From Polytrichum commune (lineage: Eukaryota > Streptophyta > Polytrichopsida > Polytrichales > Polytrichaceae), in assembly GCA_950295325.1 (NCBI GenBank), contig OX485804.1, forward strand, positions 47,430,001 through 47,494,000: a stretch of DNA of 64,000 bases, written 5' to 3'. This document shows, in pieces, positions 34,522-45,200 of this stretch. Within the stretch, counting starts at the first letter, position 1. The number at the start of each line of letters is the position of its first letter. Below the pieces are notes generated by a model. It had not been told where the DNA came from. It saw only the letters and a list, made by a program, of their open reading frames with translations, and did not search any database. A program made the translations under genes and the position numbers.

Positions 34522-37500
34522 TACAATCTTATGCTCACAAATTCCGGGGGTACTCCTCTCAAATCTTTATACGTCCATGCAAAGACTTTAATGTTCTTTT
34601 TAAAGAAGTCTCTCCAAAATTTCCACTCATTACCCGTGATTTTCTCATATACTTTGATAATGCGAGGTGTGTCATCATCACTCAAGTTCATATCTTTACA
34701 CACATTCTTAACCACGTAATTTTTCACGGGCTGATCGGACTCAAACATCGTAGACTCCCATTTCTCCGCTAATTCATCCTTAACCACTGTTTTGGACTTT
34801 GTCTCTTTCTGCACAAGGTAAACTAGTTTTTCGGAGTTACGCGCAGTATGAATCATATTGACTGGCAATGTATTCTGCCATGCTAAAATAGCATCGTCAG
34901 AATCTCCGTCACCAAGTGCACAAAAATATTCTCCCATTCCTACGGGAGCATATTGAAACGGCTTATTGTTTATATGATGTATGGATTCACTCATAGTGGT
35001 CTCTTTCTCCGTTTCATAACCATCATCCGTAGTAAACTCGGTTTCCTCTTCCTGAGTCTCACCATGATATTGGGTAGGGAACAAGGGTAAGATGATTTTC
35101 TTTAACCCACTACCAATTGTCAGTGTACCCTTCCCCCAGTCTTCCTTGGCGTGTGCATCGAACAACCACGTACGTCCAAGAAGACCTGGGTAAGACTGTA
35201 CACCGTCCATTGTTTTAAAGACCATATAATCAATCTTATATTCAATGTTAGCAACAAGGGTCGGAATCTGTTCTAAGACTCCTAAAGGCTTTACTCGGCT
35301 GCTGTCCGCCATTTTTAAAATAATGGTAGTAGAGACTACATTGGATATCCCTAATTCATTCATGGTTTCAACATTCATCAAATTGACACTTGATCCTGTG
35401 TCGATTTGAAATCCTGGTATAAGAACACCTCCTATGATGACATCAACGGTTGGGGCTCCTGGATCTCTACTTAAGGTAATGTCATGTACGGTTGCCGGTT
35501 TAGGCCTTCTACGTATCATGGAGGAACTTAAGGAGCTACGACATTGTGGTGCTACAGCCAATAATTGTTTCATTGTAATTGTTGGTTGTATCTTATCCAA
35601 ATCTTCCATGATATCATAGGGTTTAAGATCCTTCGACAATATCATCATTCGTGATGATCGGGAAGACGACGGTTTAACCTTGGGTCTCTGATTTCTTATA
35701 GGTATTTTCGGATAAGGATAGAAATCATTAATTGGTAACGTGGGCAATTGGGTTGGAACTGGAGAGTTCATAACAACGGTGGGTAATGAAACTTTTGGAT
35801 CATCGGGAATTATTACGGGTGGTAGATTTATCGGTGGTGGATTGAGTTCCACGGTTGATTTATCCTTTGGATTTCTAATCAAAGGAGCTTGTGAATACTC
35901 CGTAAGACTAGTTCCATCATCACTGTGTTGTTTATTAAATCTCTCAGTACTAGACCCATTTTGTTGCATTAAAAGAGGTTTTCGGGATCTAGTTGTCACT
36001 GCACTCACTTCCTCATCTATTCTTTGGGAGTGTTGAACTCTATGGACATTACGATCTCGTTCATCATCTTCTTGTATCGTCACATGCTTGCCCTTTTTAT
36101 AATCCCTATCGGACAGAGGACCTTCCTTCCGAGGTTGATTACACTCGACTGTAGGGTGTCCTGCTTCCTTGCAATTTCCGCACAATGGGATATACTGTTG
36201 AATCTTTATAGGATTGGGACAATCCCCTACATAATGACCTATCTCTCTACATCTGAAACACACGACATATTGGTTAGGCATTGGTGTCTTATAATTTTGG
36301 GTTCGGGGGTTATATGGAGGACCCCTCCAATTTGGTGGTTGATTGGTCTCACCCCAACTTGGTCGATTCCCAAAACTAAGAGGCATTGGCCGATGGTTAA
36401 AATTTCTTTTGGGGTTATAACTCGCGTTGGGCATATCGCCTATACGCTCTTGTTGCCAAGGTCGTGACTGAGTGGTGTCTATCTGATGGACTGGACGACC
36501 TCTCAGTAAATTCCAACATTCATTGACTGAATGGTTCCCTCCACAAAAGGTACATTTAGTTCTCAGACCTTTTGGAGTGGGACACTCATTGGATAAATGA
36601 CCATGACCCTTACAATTGTTACACCACACATTAGTCCTTTCCTCAGTTGGTGGTGGTCTTTTGTTAGCCCCTCTTGTGATCTTAACTTCTAGATCTGCAA
36701 GTTTCTTGGTGATATCCATCAAGGCTAACTCTTGAGACGTAGATTGACCAACTAGTGGAGGTTTTGATAGGATCTTGGGTGGTTTAAACAGATCTGCGCT
36801 AGGGTGCTTAAACTGAGTGGCATCTATCATTGGCTTAGCACCTGGGTATGTTAGAGATTGACCAGGTAAAATAGGATAATAAGTCTGATCCTTCGGGGTT
36901 TGGTCGTAGAGGTCATAATTATAATTTTCAAAAGTATATTGGTCCTCCACACGAGATTCCTCCCAAGCTTTTGCTAAGGTAAATGCATTATGTGCGGTAG
37001 CTGGGGTTTGCTCTCTCACATATAGTTTTAACTCAAAAGGGTACAATCCTCCTATAAATATATTTCTTAAGAAATTGTTGGGAATTTGGTGTGCACCCAT
37101 TCTCAACAATATATCACTCATTCTTCCCAAATAACTGTCAACAGCCTCATTTACACCCATATGAATTGTTCTTAATCTCTCCATCAGACTGTTTTCAAAC
37201 CCCAAGGGTCTGAAGTAGACAAGAAATGCATTTTTAAGGGCATCCCAATCAGCAAATGGTGGTTGGCGGGAGTACCATAAGCATGCATTTTCTTGCAATG
37301 TTGCTGCAAATACTTCCATCATTTTATTTGGAGGTATGCTATTTGCAGCACATGCAATCTCGAATTTCCTCACATGGACATCGGGGTCTGTTCCTGGTCT
37401 ACCCTGAAAATAAGGCAAATTCACTACACTATTGATCCTAGGAGGATTAGCCGCCATATTGGGAAGCGGTACTACAGGTTGTACTACAGGTCGTAAGGGT

Positions 37501-37883
37501 GGAGGTATTAATTGTGCTATGGGTACTAATGGTGTATAAGGGGTAAACAATGGGTTGCCTTGTATATTGGCGTAAACCGTTGAGTCAAGTATAGGAGATG
37601 GTGTACGTTCATAGGCGGTAGTCCACAATGGTGGAGTAGGGGAACTGGTACGAGGTGTCGTGTCAGAAAATAAAACTTTTGGGGATAAGAATTCTCTCTC
37701 AACACTTGTTGAAGACTTATCTACAGGTGTTTGAAAATTCCCTCCTGAACCACTGCCTGAAAACCTCCTTGCTACGTCTAAAAATGGTTGCACCCAACTT
37801 CTTCTCTTTTCCCGTAATTGTTTCCTATACTCTCTGGCTGCTGCTCTATCTTCTCTAGCTTTAGCGTTAGCTGCCTTCCTCAC
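34476..37883 (-). CDS. gag: Ty3/gypsy gag-protease polyprotein
   Basis: A 1135-codon frame. The N-terminus is very basic and Ala/Arg-rich. The retrotransposon Gag domain follows (PYFQGRPGTDPDVHVRKFEI; ENACLWYSRQPPFADWDALK; about residues 155-345). Four zinc knuckles lie at about 418-580: CNNCKGHGHLSNEC, CTFCGGNHSVNEC, CFRCREIGHYVGDC and CGNCKEAGHPTVEC; the second is C-x2-C-x3-H-x4-C. The aspartic protease active site is FQIDTGSSVNLMN at about 828. The frame then runs on to the RT border, where the register changes: the motif preceding RT reads PPEFVSIRLYW in this frame, while the pol frame picks up EHKIVLEEGTTP, consistent with loss of a single base near 34545. A programmed frameshift is possible, but I see no classic slippery site. 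Confidence 0.92.
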   Translation of the reverse strand: MRKAANAKAREDRAAAREYRKQLREKRRSWVQPFLDVARRFSGSGSGGNFQTPVDKSSTSVEREFLSPKVLFSDTTPRTSSPTPPLWTTAYERTPSPILDSTVYANIQGNPLFTPYTPLVPIAQLIPPPLRPVVQPVVPLPNMAANPPRINSVVNLPYFQGRPGTDPDVHVRKFEIACAANSIPPNKMMEVFAATLQENACLWYSRQPPFADWDALKNAFLVYFRPLGFENSLMERLRTIHMGVNEAVDSYLGRMSDILLRMGAHQIPNNFLRNIFIGGLYPFELKLYVREQTPATAHNAFTLAKAWEESRVEDQYTFENYNYDLYDQTPKDQTYYPILPGQSLTYPGAKPMIDATQFKHPSADLFKPPKILSKPPLVGQSTSQELALMDITKKLADLEVKITRGANKRPPPTEERTNVWCNNCKGHGHLSNECPTPKGLRTKCTFCGGNHSVNECWNLLRGRPVHQIDTTQSRPWQQERIGDMPNASYNPKRNFNHRPMPLSFGNRPSWGETNQPPNWRGPPYNPRTQNYKTPMPNQYVVCFRCREIGHYVGDCPNPIKIQQYIPLCGNCKEAGHPTVECNQPRKEGPLSDRDYKKGKHVTIQEDDERDRNVHRVQHSQRIDEEVSAVTTRSRKPLLMQQNGSSTERFNKQHSDDGTSLTEYSQAPLIRNPKDKSTVELNPPPINLPPVIIPDDPKVSLPTVVMNSPVPTQLPTLPINDFYPYPKIPIRNQRPKVKPSSSRSSRMMILSKDLKPYDIMEDLDKIQPTITMKQLLAVAPQCRSSLSSSMIRRRPKPATVHDITLSRDPGAPTVDVIIGGVLIPGFQIDTGSSVNLMNVETMNELGISNVVSTTIILKMADSSRVKPLGVLEQIPTLVANIEYKIDYMVFKTMDGVQSYPGLLGRTWLFDAHAKEDWGKGTLTIGSGLKKIILPLFPTQYHGETQEEETEFTTDDGYETEKETTMSESIHHINNKPFQYAPVGMGEYFCALGDGDSDDAILAWQNTLPVNMIHTARNSEKLVYLVQKETKSKTVVKDELAEKWESTMFESDQPVKNYVVKNVCKDMNLSDDDTPRIIKVYEKITGNEWKFWRDFFKKNIKVFAWTYKDLRGVPPEFVSIRLYWRREQLLSDKDNTE

Positions 37884-37956
37884 GGATGCAGTTTGAGAAT
37901 GAGATTTTTCATGAGCGGTTTCCAGCTTGACTGTCTCTTATCAGTCACTTAACTTT

Positions 37957-38448
37957 CTACAAGCATATCGTTCTAAAGTCAACGGGGTTAAAGTACAAGG
38001 GGTTTCGGTCCATGAAATCGGGTATAAAAGGTGTAGCCCTAAGGTTCGGCTTTCCAAACACAAATTTATACTTTGTTCTAGACAACTTAGTCCCTTGCCA
38101 TGTTCCGTCAACAACGGGTACTACTTCTGACGTTACGTGCTTCAATCTTCCGTAAACAGAAAACAAGAACCTAAGGGATAAAGGTAAGACAGGGGAGTTG
38201 TTGTCAACAATTACTCGTCTGTATCCCTTCCCGTTGTTCCAAATGCGATTAGTAATATCCCGTTGTAACTCTAAAGGTAATGCTACAAACGACTCGATAA
38301 AGTCTTTGGGTAAGGCTACATCAGGCGTAATATAGATTCCGTTCCCGTGATAGCTGAAACGAAAGAACCTATATAAAGCTGAGAATAAATATCCCCCTGA
38401 ATATATCTTGTGTTTGGCAGAGTCCGGGACTTGCCAACACCACTCCAT
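37957..38448 (-). CDS. Ty3/gypsy 5' accessory ORF, 163 aa, unknown
   Basis: A same-sense ORF between the primer-binding site and gag, separated from gag by 73 bp. It encodes MEWCWQVPDSAKHKIYSGGY, a run of aromatic residues (LFSALYRFFRFSYHGNGIYI) and a Lys/Arg-rich C-terminal half. I recognise no domain. Upstream ORFs of unknown function are known from Ogre-type Ty3/gypsy elements, which makes a real product plausible. Translation from genomic RNA would require reinitiation or splicing. Confidence 0.5.
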   Translation of the reverse strand: MEWCWQVPDSAKHKIYSGGYLFSALYRFFRFSYHGNGIYITPDVALPKDFIESFVALPLELQRDITNRIWNNGKGYRRVIVDNNSPVLPLSLRFLFSVYGRLKHVTSEVVPVVDGTWQGTKLSRTKYKFVFGKPNLRATPFIPDFMDRNPLYFNPVDFRTICL

Positions 38449-38519
38449 CAGTTCGTCAGGGCCTAACTAGAACAATAGCGACATTGAGTTATGTCGATGG
38501 TTCTAGGTTTCCCAGTTGA

Positions 38520-38936
38520 CTATGTCAGATCCCCTCTATAATATCCTCTACGGTTCTTTCTAGTTTGGTTTCTAGACACACTACTATCTTCTCTAAATTC
38601 TCCTGCCTTTCCTAGCTGGATTTGTCTCCATAATGTTTCAGCACCGAGGAGATTATCCTCCCTATATTGGTTCCTCTTCAATCTATCTGACACGTTATAC
38701 ACGTAGTTTTCTAGTCTAGTGAGTCTATCGGTAAAGATGCTCAACAATTCATAAATTCGGTTGTCAAATCTTACAATGGGTTCGGACACTCGGCAAACAT
38801 GGCGAGATCTAGGATAAAATGTAGGACTAGTGACAGGTAGGTGATGTTGGTTGTCACTCCTAATCACTTGTGCCTTGTCTCTAGTTCTATGTCCTCTAAG
38901 TCTCCATTTGTTTTGTGTATTCATTGTGATTGACAC
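38520..38936 (-). CDS. Ty3/gypsy first ORF after the PBS, 138 aa, unknown
   Basis: The first ORF downstream of the primer-binding site (56 bp away). It is highly basic, with Arg clusters at both ends (KWRLRGHRTRDKAQ; NQTRKNRRGYYRGDL) and a short amphipathic, possibly coiled-coil middle (NRIYELLSIFTDRLTRLENY). It could bind RNA or DNA, but that is inference. Two candidate starts lie close together (38936 and about 38924). No homologue is recognised. Confidence 0.5.
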   Translation of the reverse strand: MSITMNTQNKWRLRGHRTRDKAQVIRSDNQHHLPVTSPTFYPRSRHVCRVSEPIVRFDNRIYELLSIFTDRLTRLENYVYNVSDRLKRNQYREDNLLGAETLWRQIQLGKAGEFREDSSVSRNQTRKNRRGYYRGDLT

Positions 38937-38991
38937 CGGTCATTTGCTAATTATTCCTTTCCAATTTAACCTTAAAAGACGACCACAGCCT

Positions 38992-39009
38992 TCCCCGGCA
39001 GCGGCGCCA
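38992..39009 (-). promoter_or_regulatory. Primer-binding site, tRNA-Asp
   Basis: On the - strand the sequence four bases after the 5' LTR reads TGGCGCCGCTGCCGGGGA. It is complementary, with one mismatch, to the 3' end of plant tRNA-Asp, whose primer-binding site is usually TGGCGCCGTTGCCGGGGA. This confirms the direction of the element and the LTR border. Confidence 0.9.
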
Positions 39010-39013
39010 AAAA

Positions 39014-40906
39014 TGTAGTAAGTTTTTGCTATGGTTCAAAACAACAAAACCCAGGGAACAAAGTCTCCAGGAAGACTGAGATAGTGTCTATAAGGGTTAA
39101 TGTCACATTGGATTTAAGGATTATAATAACAACTTAGGATCTTTCTTCCTTCATTCCTTCTTAATTCCACTTATTCCCCACTCTTATGGTTCCTTGTGCT
39201 TCCTCCGTCAAAAGTGATTATGTCCTATCTTTAGGGAAAGTTTCTATCACTCTATGTCTTTGACCTATTTCAGTCGTGAAGCTCAAAAGCTTGGCAAGTA
39301 GTCCTTGGCAATTCGTCAGGACCGAAGTCCGGGGTAATGTCTTTTTGTAACCACATCGTCTTTGCATAACAAGAATTGAGTTTTGCAATAACTTCGAATT
39401 AATTCATCTTAATTTAACTTACATGCATTCGGCCCATCTTCACAAGACTGTAATCATCATCTTCATCTTCAACTGATTGGCAACTTGTCCACACAAATCC
39501 CCACAGCATTATATATAATCAATGCATCAACAATGTAGGCGATATTCCTTGATTAAGGTCTAATTACATTTTAAGCTCGAAAGTATTAGCCTTTGGTAAT
39601 GTCTTACACTAAGTAGGCAATTTCTCTTTCCTGAAATGGTAATGTCTTTTGCAGCTCACGCCTACAATAACTCGTCTCGTCTCTGCAGCCATTGCAACGG
39701 CTACACGCCAGGTAATGTCTCAGAGTAGGCCTTTGGCTATGCTCCCATGAGCGGCCTCTCTGTTCTTTTCCTCTCTTCTCTCTCAGGGACGACACCTGCT
39801 AAGCCTATAGCCCTACAGGACGTTATTCTCTCAACTCTCCCTCATAGTCTCTTTGTAACAGACGGGCGATAGCCAAGGGACTCAGGCGATAGCCCTTCCT
39901 TGACGCTTCGGCTCTCTGTCCGAGCAGGCGATGGCCCTAACCTCGACTATTTACCCTCACAGGTTTCTCTCGACACAGCCTATTGCCCAGGCCTTGCCTC
40001 ACGGAAGTTACAGGCTTCCAAGACTCTACCACTCCCTGCCTAATTGCCAACACTTCTCTGTCCTTCTTGTGGCCATTGCCTTTGTCCTTCTCTCAGGCAA
40101 ATAGTCTTTAACCTGTGCACCAGGCTTAGAGAAGTCTCTCTCATGTCTATGGCCATATTCAAACTCCGACTCCTCCTTCTTCCACTAGACTATTGCCCTT
40201 CTTTCTCGGCAATCAACCTTTGCTTCATTGACACGACTCACTCACAAGACGATGGCCATAGTCCGACCTCAACCATTGCAACTCCCAAACTCGATTACAA
40301 AGTTCCTCGCCCTCTCGGCGGATGATACATCTCTCTCAGTGCTCACGGCTATTGCCTGAATCTCTCAAGATATACTTGGCCTCACATCTCTCTTTCATAT
40401 CAAAGCACACACACTTTACTGCTTGCTACTACTATAGACTCAATTCAACCCAAGATAAATTGCCTCAGTCTCAGACGACCACATCACAATCACCTCACAC
40501 ACACACAAGACTATTGCTCATTGAAATGAAACTTTACTCATCTTCAAATGTCACATTGCCTGAGACTGAATCACTCAGTTCTCACACGTCTATTGTTGCT
40601 TCTCCCTCTCGGAGAAAGACTAATTGCACTCAATCTCAATCACTGAGATCTGATGTCGCTGAAGCCTATTGCTATCCTAAGTGGAGACTATGTCAGATTC
40701 TATCAAATGGAAAATAACCTGTCTTGGCGATGATCAGCCTCCTCCTTATCGGCGGGGGAGGTGAAGGCAGTTGCAACCGCCTAGGAGCGACTATCGCCCT
40801 CATTTCACACTGGTGATTTGCCTTTAATCGACTATTGCCGCTAATTGTCACTAATTTGAAAATGGTAGCTCTCCAGCTAGGCGATAGCCCAAAAATTGCG
40901 TTTACA
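39014..40906 (-). repeat. 5' LTR of the Ty3/gypsy element (1893 bp)
   Basis: A copy of 26318-28230. Long stretches compared by eye are identical; the only difference found is one fewer 20-bp ggcgatagccaagggactc unit near 39865. The insertion therefore postdates the surrounding decayed elements. Confidence 0.95.
39508..39519 (-). promoter_or_regulatory. Candidate TATA box in the 5' LTR
   Basis: On the - strand the string gattatatataatgc is the best TATA-like sequence in the LTR, about 490 bp before the LTR's downstream end, which is a plausible distance for a U3/R border followed by R and U5. The same string occurs in the 3' LTR near 26812-26823. Assigned by sequence and position only. Confidence 0.4.
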
Positions 40907-40911
40907 GTCCT

Positions 40912-42273
40912 CAAACCCTACCTTCTCTGGCCGGCAACTTGTGATGAAATATTGTTCCATAATATGGTTTTTTGAACATATGCACAGCCCCCTCCGTTGC
41001 AATTGACATCGGAACGGAGGACTAGCCTTGGGAAAATGATCGCAGAATGTGCAGCAGCTGCAAATTTGACCTAGTGTAGTGCCTACACTCCTCAACACAA
41101 ATAGGTAGGGCAAGAATCACCTCTTTTTGAAGTGGGTTTTGCGGGAGGCTCTCTTCTGGAGCATCCGGCATGGAGCTCTGCGTCCCCACCCGCTGCTGCA
41201 AACGCAAGCTCCTACGACGGTCCATTCCGACTGCATCGAATGTGATGTGCGTCGACGCCAACATCGACGGTTTCTTGTCTCCACATTGCGGTACAGGATT
41301 GTTGAGAAACACAGCGGCGTCCTACTCATCCACATCCACGACGTGAGGCCATTGCCATCAGGGTAAGTGATGCGTTTGCACTCTTTGAAAGAAGGTTCAC
41401 CGTTCTGTTTAGGGTTTTTGGGTGCCGCCCAACCTTTGAGGGCATTTCCGCAACACCAAGTGAAATAGTTGACCTCTGGGACACGTGAAAAATGGTCGAC
41501 ACATGTCACAATGGACGCCTGCCCATACATTGGCAAAGACGTATTTTGTATTATGTAAATTTAAATGAAGATACCAATAAGGACACCGCATGCGTATTTT
41601 GTATTCTATCAATTCCGTCTTCCGGTAAATAAATAAAAAATAGCATGCTTTAGATATCGTGAAATGTTCATTGACATTTAACATGCAATTTGGATGTAAC
41701 TACTACCATGGATAAGTGGTTTCACAATATCAATTGATTTAGTTCTTAATTATTAGCATGTTCCGGCAAACATGCATAGTTTTTTTTATGTATTTTTAAA
41801 ATTTTTTAATCCAATTGCTTTCAAAGTGTCCCCATGAATTCCAAGAAGTATATGGAGTGTTCGAGTACTTAATCATTTATTTGGGGTACTCATCCATCGA
41901 TGATTCCATGACATTCAATGTCAATGTATGTTGTTGCCCATCATCGCATTTTTCGTGATGCGGGCAGCATTTTCTGTCTGCCCACCACATCAGCCATGAC
42001 TGTACAAGCAATGCAAACGTGCACAGTGGTTGATGTGGTTTTTTTTCCCCTAGACACCCTCCAGCAGAACGTATCCATGTTTTACCCAACACCCACAAAG
42101 ACACGCACATCTAAAATAACATTGCCACGTTTTCAAATGTGAACATGCATGTTTCCAGCAACATCGCATTTAATTTGAAGTATTGTGCGCGTTAACTGCC
42201 AAACATATTGACGTCCTACAAAACAATACACGTTTTCTGAAAACAACCCCTAAAACGCCAGTTTCTTATAGTG
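40912..42273. other. Right arm of the CACTA element
   Basis: Sequence between the LTR insertion and the CACTA right end. Overlapping frames at 41022-41312 (- strand, beginning near a GMDRRRSLRLQQRVGTQSS region) and 41117-41536 (- strand) have no domain I recognise. A possible splice donor-like string (cagggtaagtga) lies near 41358 on the + strand. The last 200 bp contain several acatg/aacgt motifs typical of subterminal repeats, but I could not define a clear repeat unit. Confidence 0.4.
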
Positions 42274-42276
42274 CTC

Positions 42277-45200
42277 ACCGCTCCCATGATAGCACTCTTC
42301 TTTTATTGGATATGGTAGTTTTTATGCTCATTGCAAGTTTGCCCTCATGGCTCACTTTTGGCACTGGAGGTGCTAATCCGACTCCCCCCCCCACCCCCCC
42401 ACAAAAAAGACCTTTAGATTGTGCTCTTTGTATTGGTTTTGGTGTTCATTGGAGTTTGCGCTCCTTGGTGGATACACTTCCATTTGCCATTGGCGCTTAT
42501 GTTGGTTAGACCACATTTCCATTGTTGATCATGGTCTCATATATCCTTGACTCCATTGTGTGCGGCATATTTTGTGCACGCAACAAAGTGTCTCTGCTTG
42601 TTTTGGGCTTTTGTCACTAGTGGTGCTAATTGCACCTTTGCCTTTAGGTGTCTTGTTTTTTTGTGTGTTAATTAGGTCTTGCATTCGGTGGTGGTGTTTT
42701 ACACTTTTCATTCATTTGTGGTTTATTTTTTTGTTGTTCCTATGTATTGGTTGGGGCTTTTGTGTTTATCTTTTGTTGGTCGCAATTTCAATGTGGCAAG
42801 AGTGTCCATTCGGAGTCCAATATTTCAATTGACATGTGTGTGTGTTTGTCACTCTCAATAGCTTCACCAAGTTTGTTGGGGACGATTTGTTAGCATGCCT
42901 TGTGCTTGTCATTGTTGGTCTTGTAAGGGATTCCTACGTAGTGAAGTTGTGGTTCTATGCCGTGTAGTGACAATTTTTTTCGCCTCAAAATATTTTGATG
43001 TCTATTGTGCAATCTTGTTTTCTGTTGTCTTATATATTATACTGTGGACGTGTAAGTGTCTTTTATGTAGTCATTTAGTTATGTAGCGACTGGCAAAGTG
43101 TGTGTATAACCAACATTGCAAAATGCACCCGGAATTTGCCTAATGTGCGGTTGTGACAACATATTATTCACAATTAATTTTGATGATTAATAGTATTTTT
43201 GCAAGAGGCTCTATGCCTACTAGGTATTTAGCATGTTGTTTTCATAGAGGATCTAGAGCACAAGTTTCTATGTTTATTGTTGTTGTGAGCGGATGTAACT
43301 TAAAGCTTGTGACAATAGTTGTGTAGGGTACATGTGATGCAAAAATCGTTATGAATTTTTTTTCTTCCATAGTTTGAATTCATTGATTGCATTAACATCT
43401 AATATCTTAGATGAACAAAGTAGATATTTTGGAAGGTTTGTTATTGATTGGAGATGTTCTATGTGGTCCGCTTTTCTTAGTTCTCAATCAATGAAGTTCA
43501 AATATTGATCTTGTCTATACTTTATGTGCACATCCCATGCTTTTCTACGACCATGCGTATCAATGATCTAGCATTTGTTGGGCCATGCCTTAAGACATGT
43601 CATCATATTCATACTGATGGTTTTCACTGACCATTTTACGCTTGAGCCTAGTGAGTTTCCATTGCATGATGAACTCAATAGTCATTTGTACCTTGTACCT
43701 CTGGCAAGGCTACTCATCATAACACAACGAGTCCCACAACATAGTAAACTTTACTAGAATGTTGAGCAAGGCTATGCTTTGGAGACAAAATGCATGTATT
43801 GATGAATTGTTTGTTGATAATTTGATCGTTAGTTGTGTCTTTGAAAAACAACCCTTATCAAAGAAGCTATTATTGGACTAATGACATTCTCTATTGCAAG
43901 GTATGGGTTTGAATCGGGGTGCAAATATGCCAAGCATGTGAGAGGAATGTAGGGTACATGTATATGCAACATTTGGTCATTTGTTTTTTTTTTGTCATCA
44001 TTTCTTCGAGTGTTATTTTGAGCCTTAAGACATGAATTCATTATCTTACACATTCCTTTATATATATAGTTTATGGTACATGAAGTTGTTGAAGATAGTT
44101 TTCAATGGCATGCATGTGATTTTTAAGGAATTTGTCCATGCAGCTATATGTTCAACTCTTGAAGTAATATTTGTAGATGACCTATAACAATTTATTTCAT
44201 ATATGTACATCTCAAAGTTGGTACATATGATTGTAAATTTTTACTCTTTTTCAATCCATGTTGTAAACACATTATTTTGAAGTCTTCTTTTGGTCACAAT
44301 CTAATTAGTTAATACCTTACTATGATTGCTTAAGGGTATATGCAATCAATAATATTATAGATGGTATTTCAGTATTAGATGTTGAATTTAATTGTCAATG
44401 GCATGGATGTAATTTGCAAGTAATTTGCAACAACTACTCTCTAATTGTGGATGACATTTGGGCACTAAATTCTTTCATATTAACCTATGAATAATTAAGA
44501 ATGTCTTTAGAAAATTTAGATGACCTAAGATGAAAAACTTCCAATATTCATATTTTGTTTACATTGAAATGATGATTATTACAAATGACTTAAGAAAAAC
44601 ACTATTCATATAGATGCAAAAATCATATAAGACATATATGTGAAGTATGTTTTGCATTCAAAGACATCCCGATTGCTTATGATATTGAATCATTAATATT
44701 AGGGTATTGAATGAACTTAATTGTGCTATAAACCTCAACTCTAGCCTTGTTACTAGTCCTAACTCTAATCTTGATAAAGGGTAGCATTAATACTTAATCC
44801 TTAGTTTGTCTTGAAAAAATAATTCTTATTCATGTAGCTTCATTATGTCGTTGACATCTTTTAGTGGAAGAAACGAGTTAAATTGGGGTGCAAATATGGC
44901 CAAGCTTGTGAAGAAATACAAAGTATATTTTTAAGCAACATTTGGTGAATTTTGGCATTGTGTATATGTATTGTGTGTAGCTTTAACATCTCTCAACCTA
45001 TGTAGCACATAAGTTAGTTTTTTGGAGCCTTAGCATGACATAAGTTCAATATCAAACATTTTTTTTGATTTTTGATTTATTGATAGTCACAATCAAAATA
45101 TTATATGTAGTATTTTGGCATATGTTGTGTATTGTATCATGTTTTGTAGAATAGTGGCCCCACCAAGGCGTGACAACACATCAAGGATCTTATCAAACAA

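Larger units (their letters stand above)
26318..40906 (-). mobile_element. Ty3/gypsy LTR retrotransposon, 14.6 kb, with four extra ORFs
   Basis: A complete element flanked by the perfect 5-bp TSD GTCCT (26313-26317 and 40907-40911) and inserted inside a CACTA element. Transcription sense is the - strand: 5' LTR 39014-40906, primer-binding site 38992-39009, two small ORFs, gag-protease, RT-RNaseH-integrase, two further ORFs of 563 and 386 aa, then the 3' LTR 26318-28230. The RT-RH-INT order and the tRNA-Asp primer fit the Ty3/gypsy group, probably near the plant Tat/Athila-type lineages. That lineage placement is an inference from layout and primer only. The LTRs appear identical apart from one 20-bp unit, so insertion is recent, yet gag-pol carries a one-base frameshift and pol a premature stop. 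Confidence 0.93.
22570..42273. mobile_element. CACTA (En/Spm-type) transposon carrying a nested Ty3/gypsy element
   Basis: The left end is CACTATAAAAAAAAC and the right end is the inverted form of CACTATAAGAAAC, with the 3-bp duplication CTC at 22567-22569 and 42274-42276. CACTA ends with a 3-bp TSD define this superfamily. Removing the 14.6-kb LTR element and its TSD leaves about 5.1 kb. I find no TNPD-type transposase in the remainder, so it is probably non-autonomous. It contains a 41-bp minisatellite, a 52-bp tandem repeat, a 24-bp palindrome and an acidic open frame on the - strand, described separately. The left end match is short (about 13 bp), but the TSD and the orientation of both ends agree. 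Confidence 0.7.
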
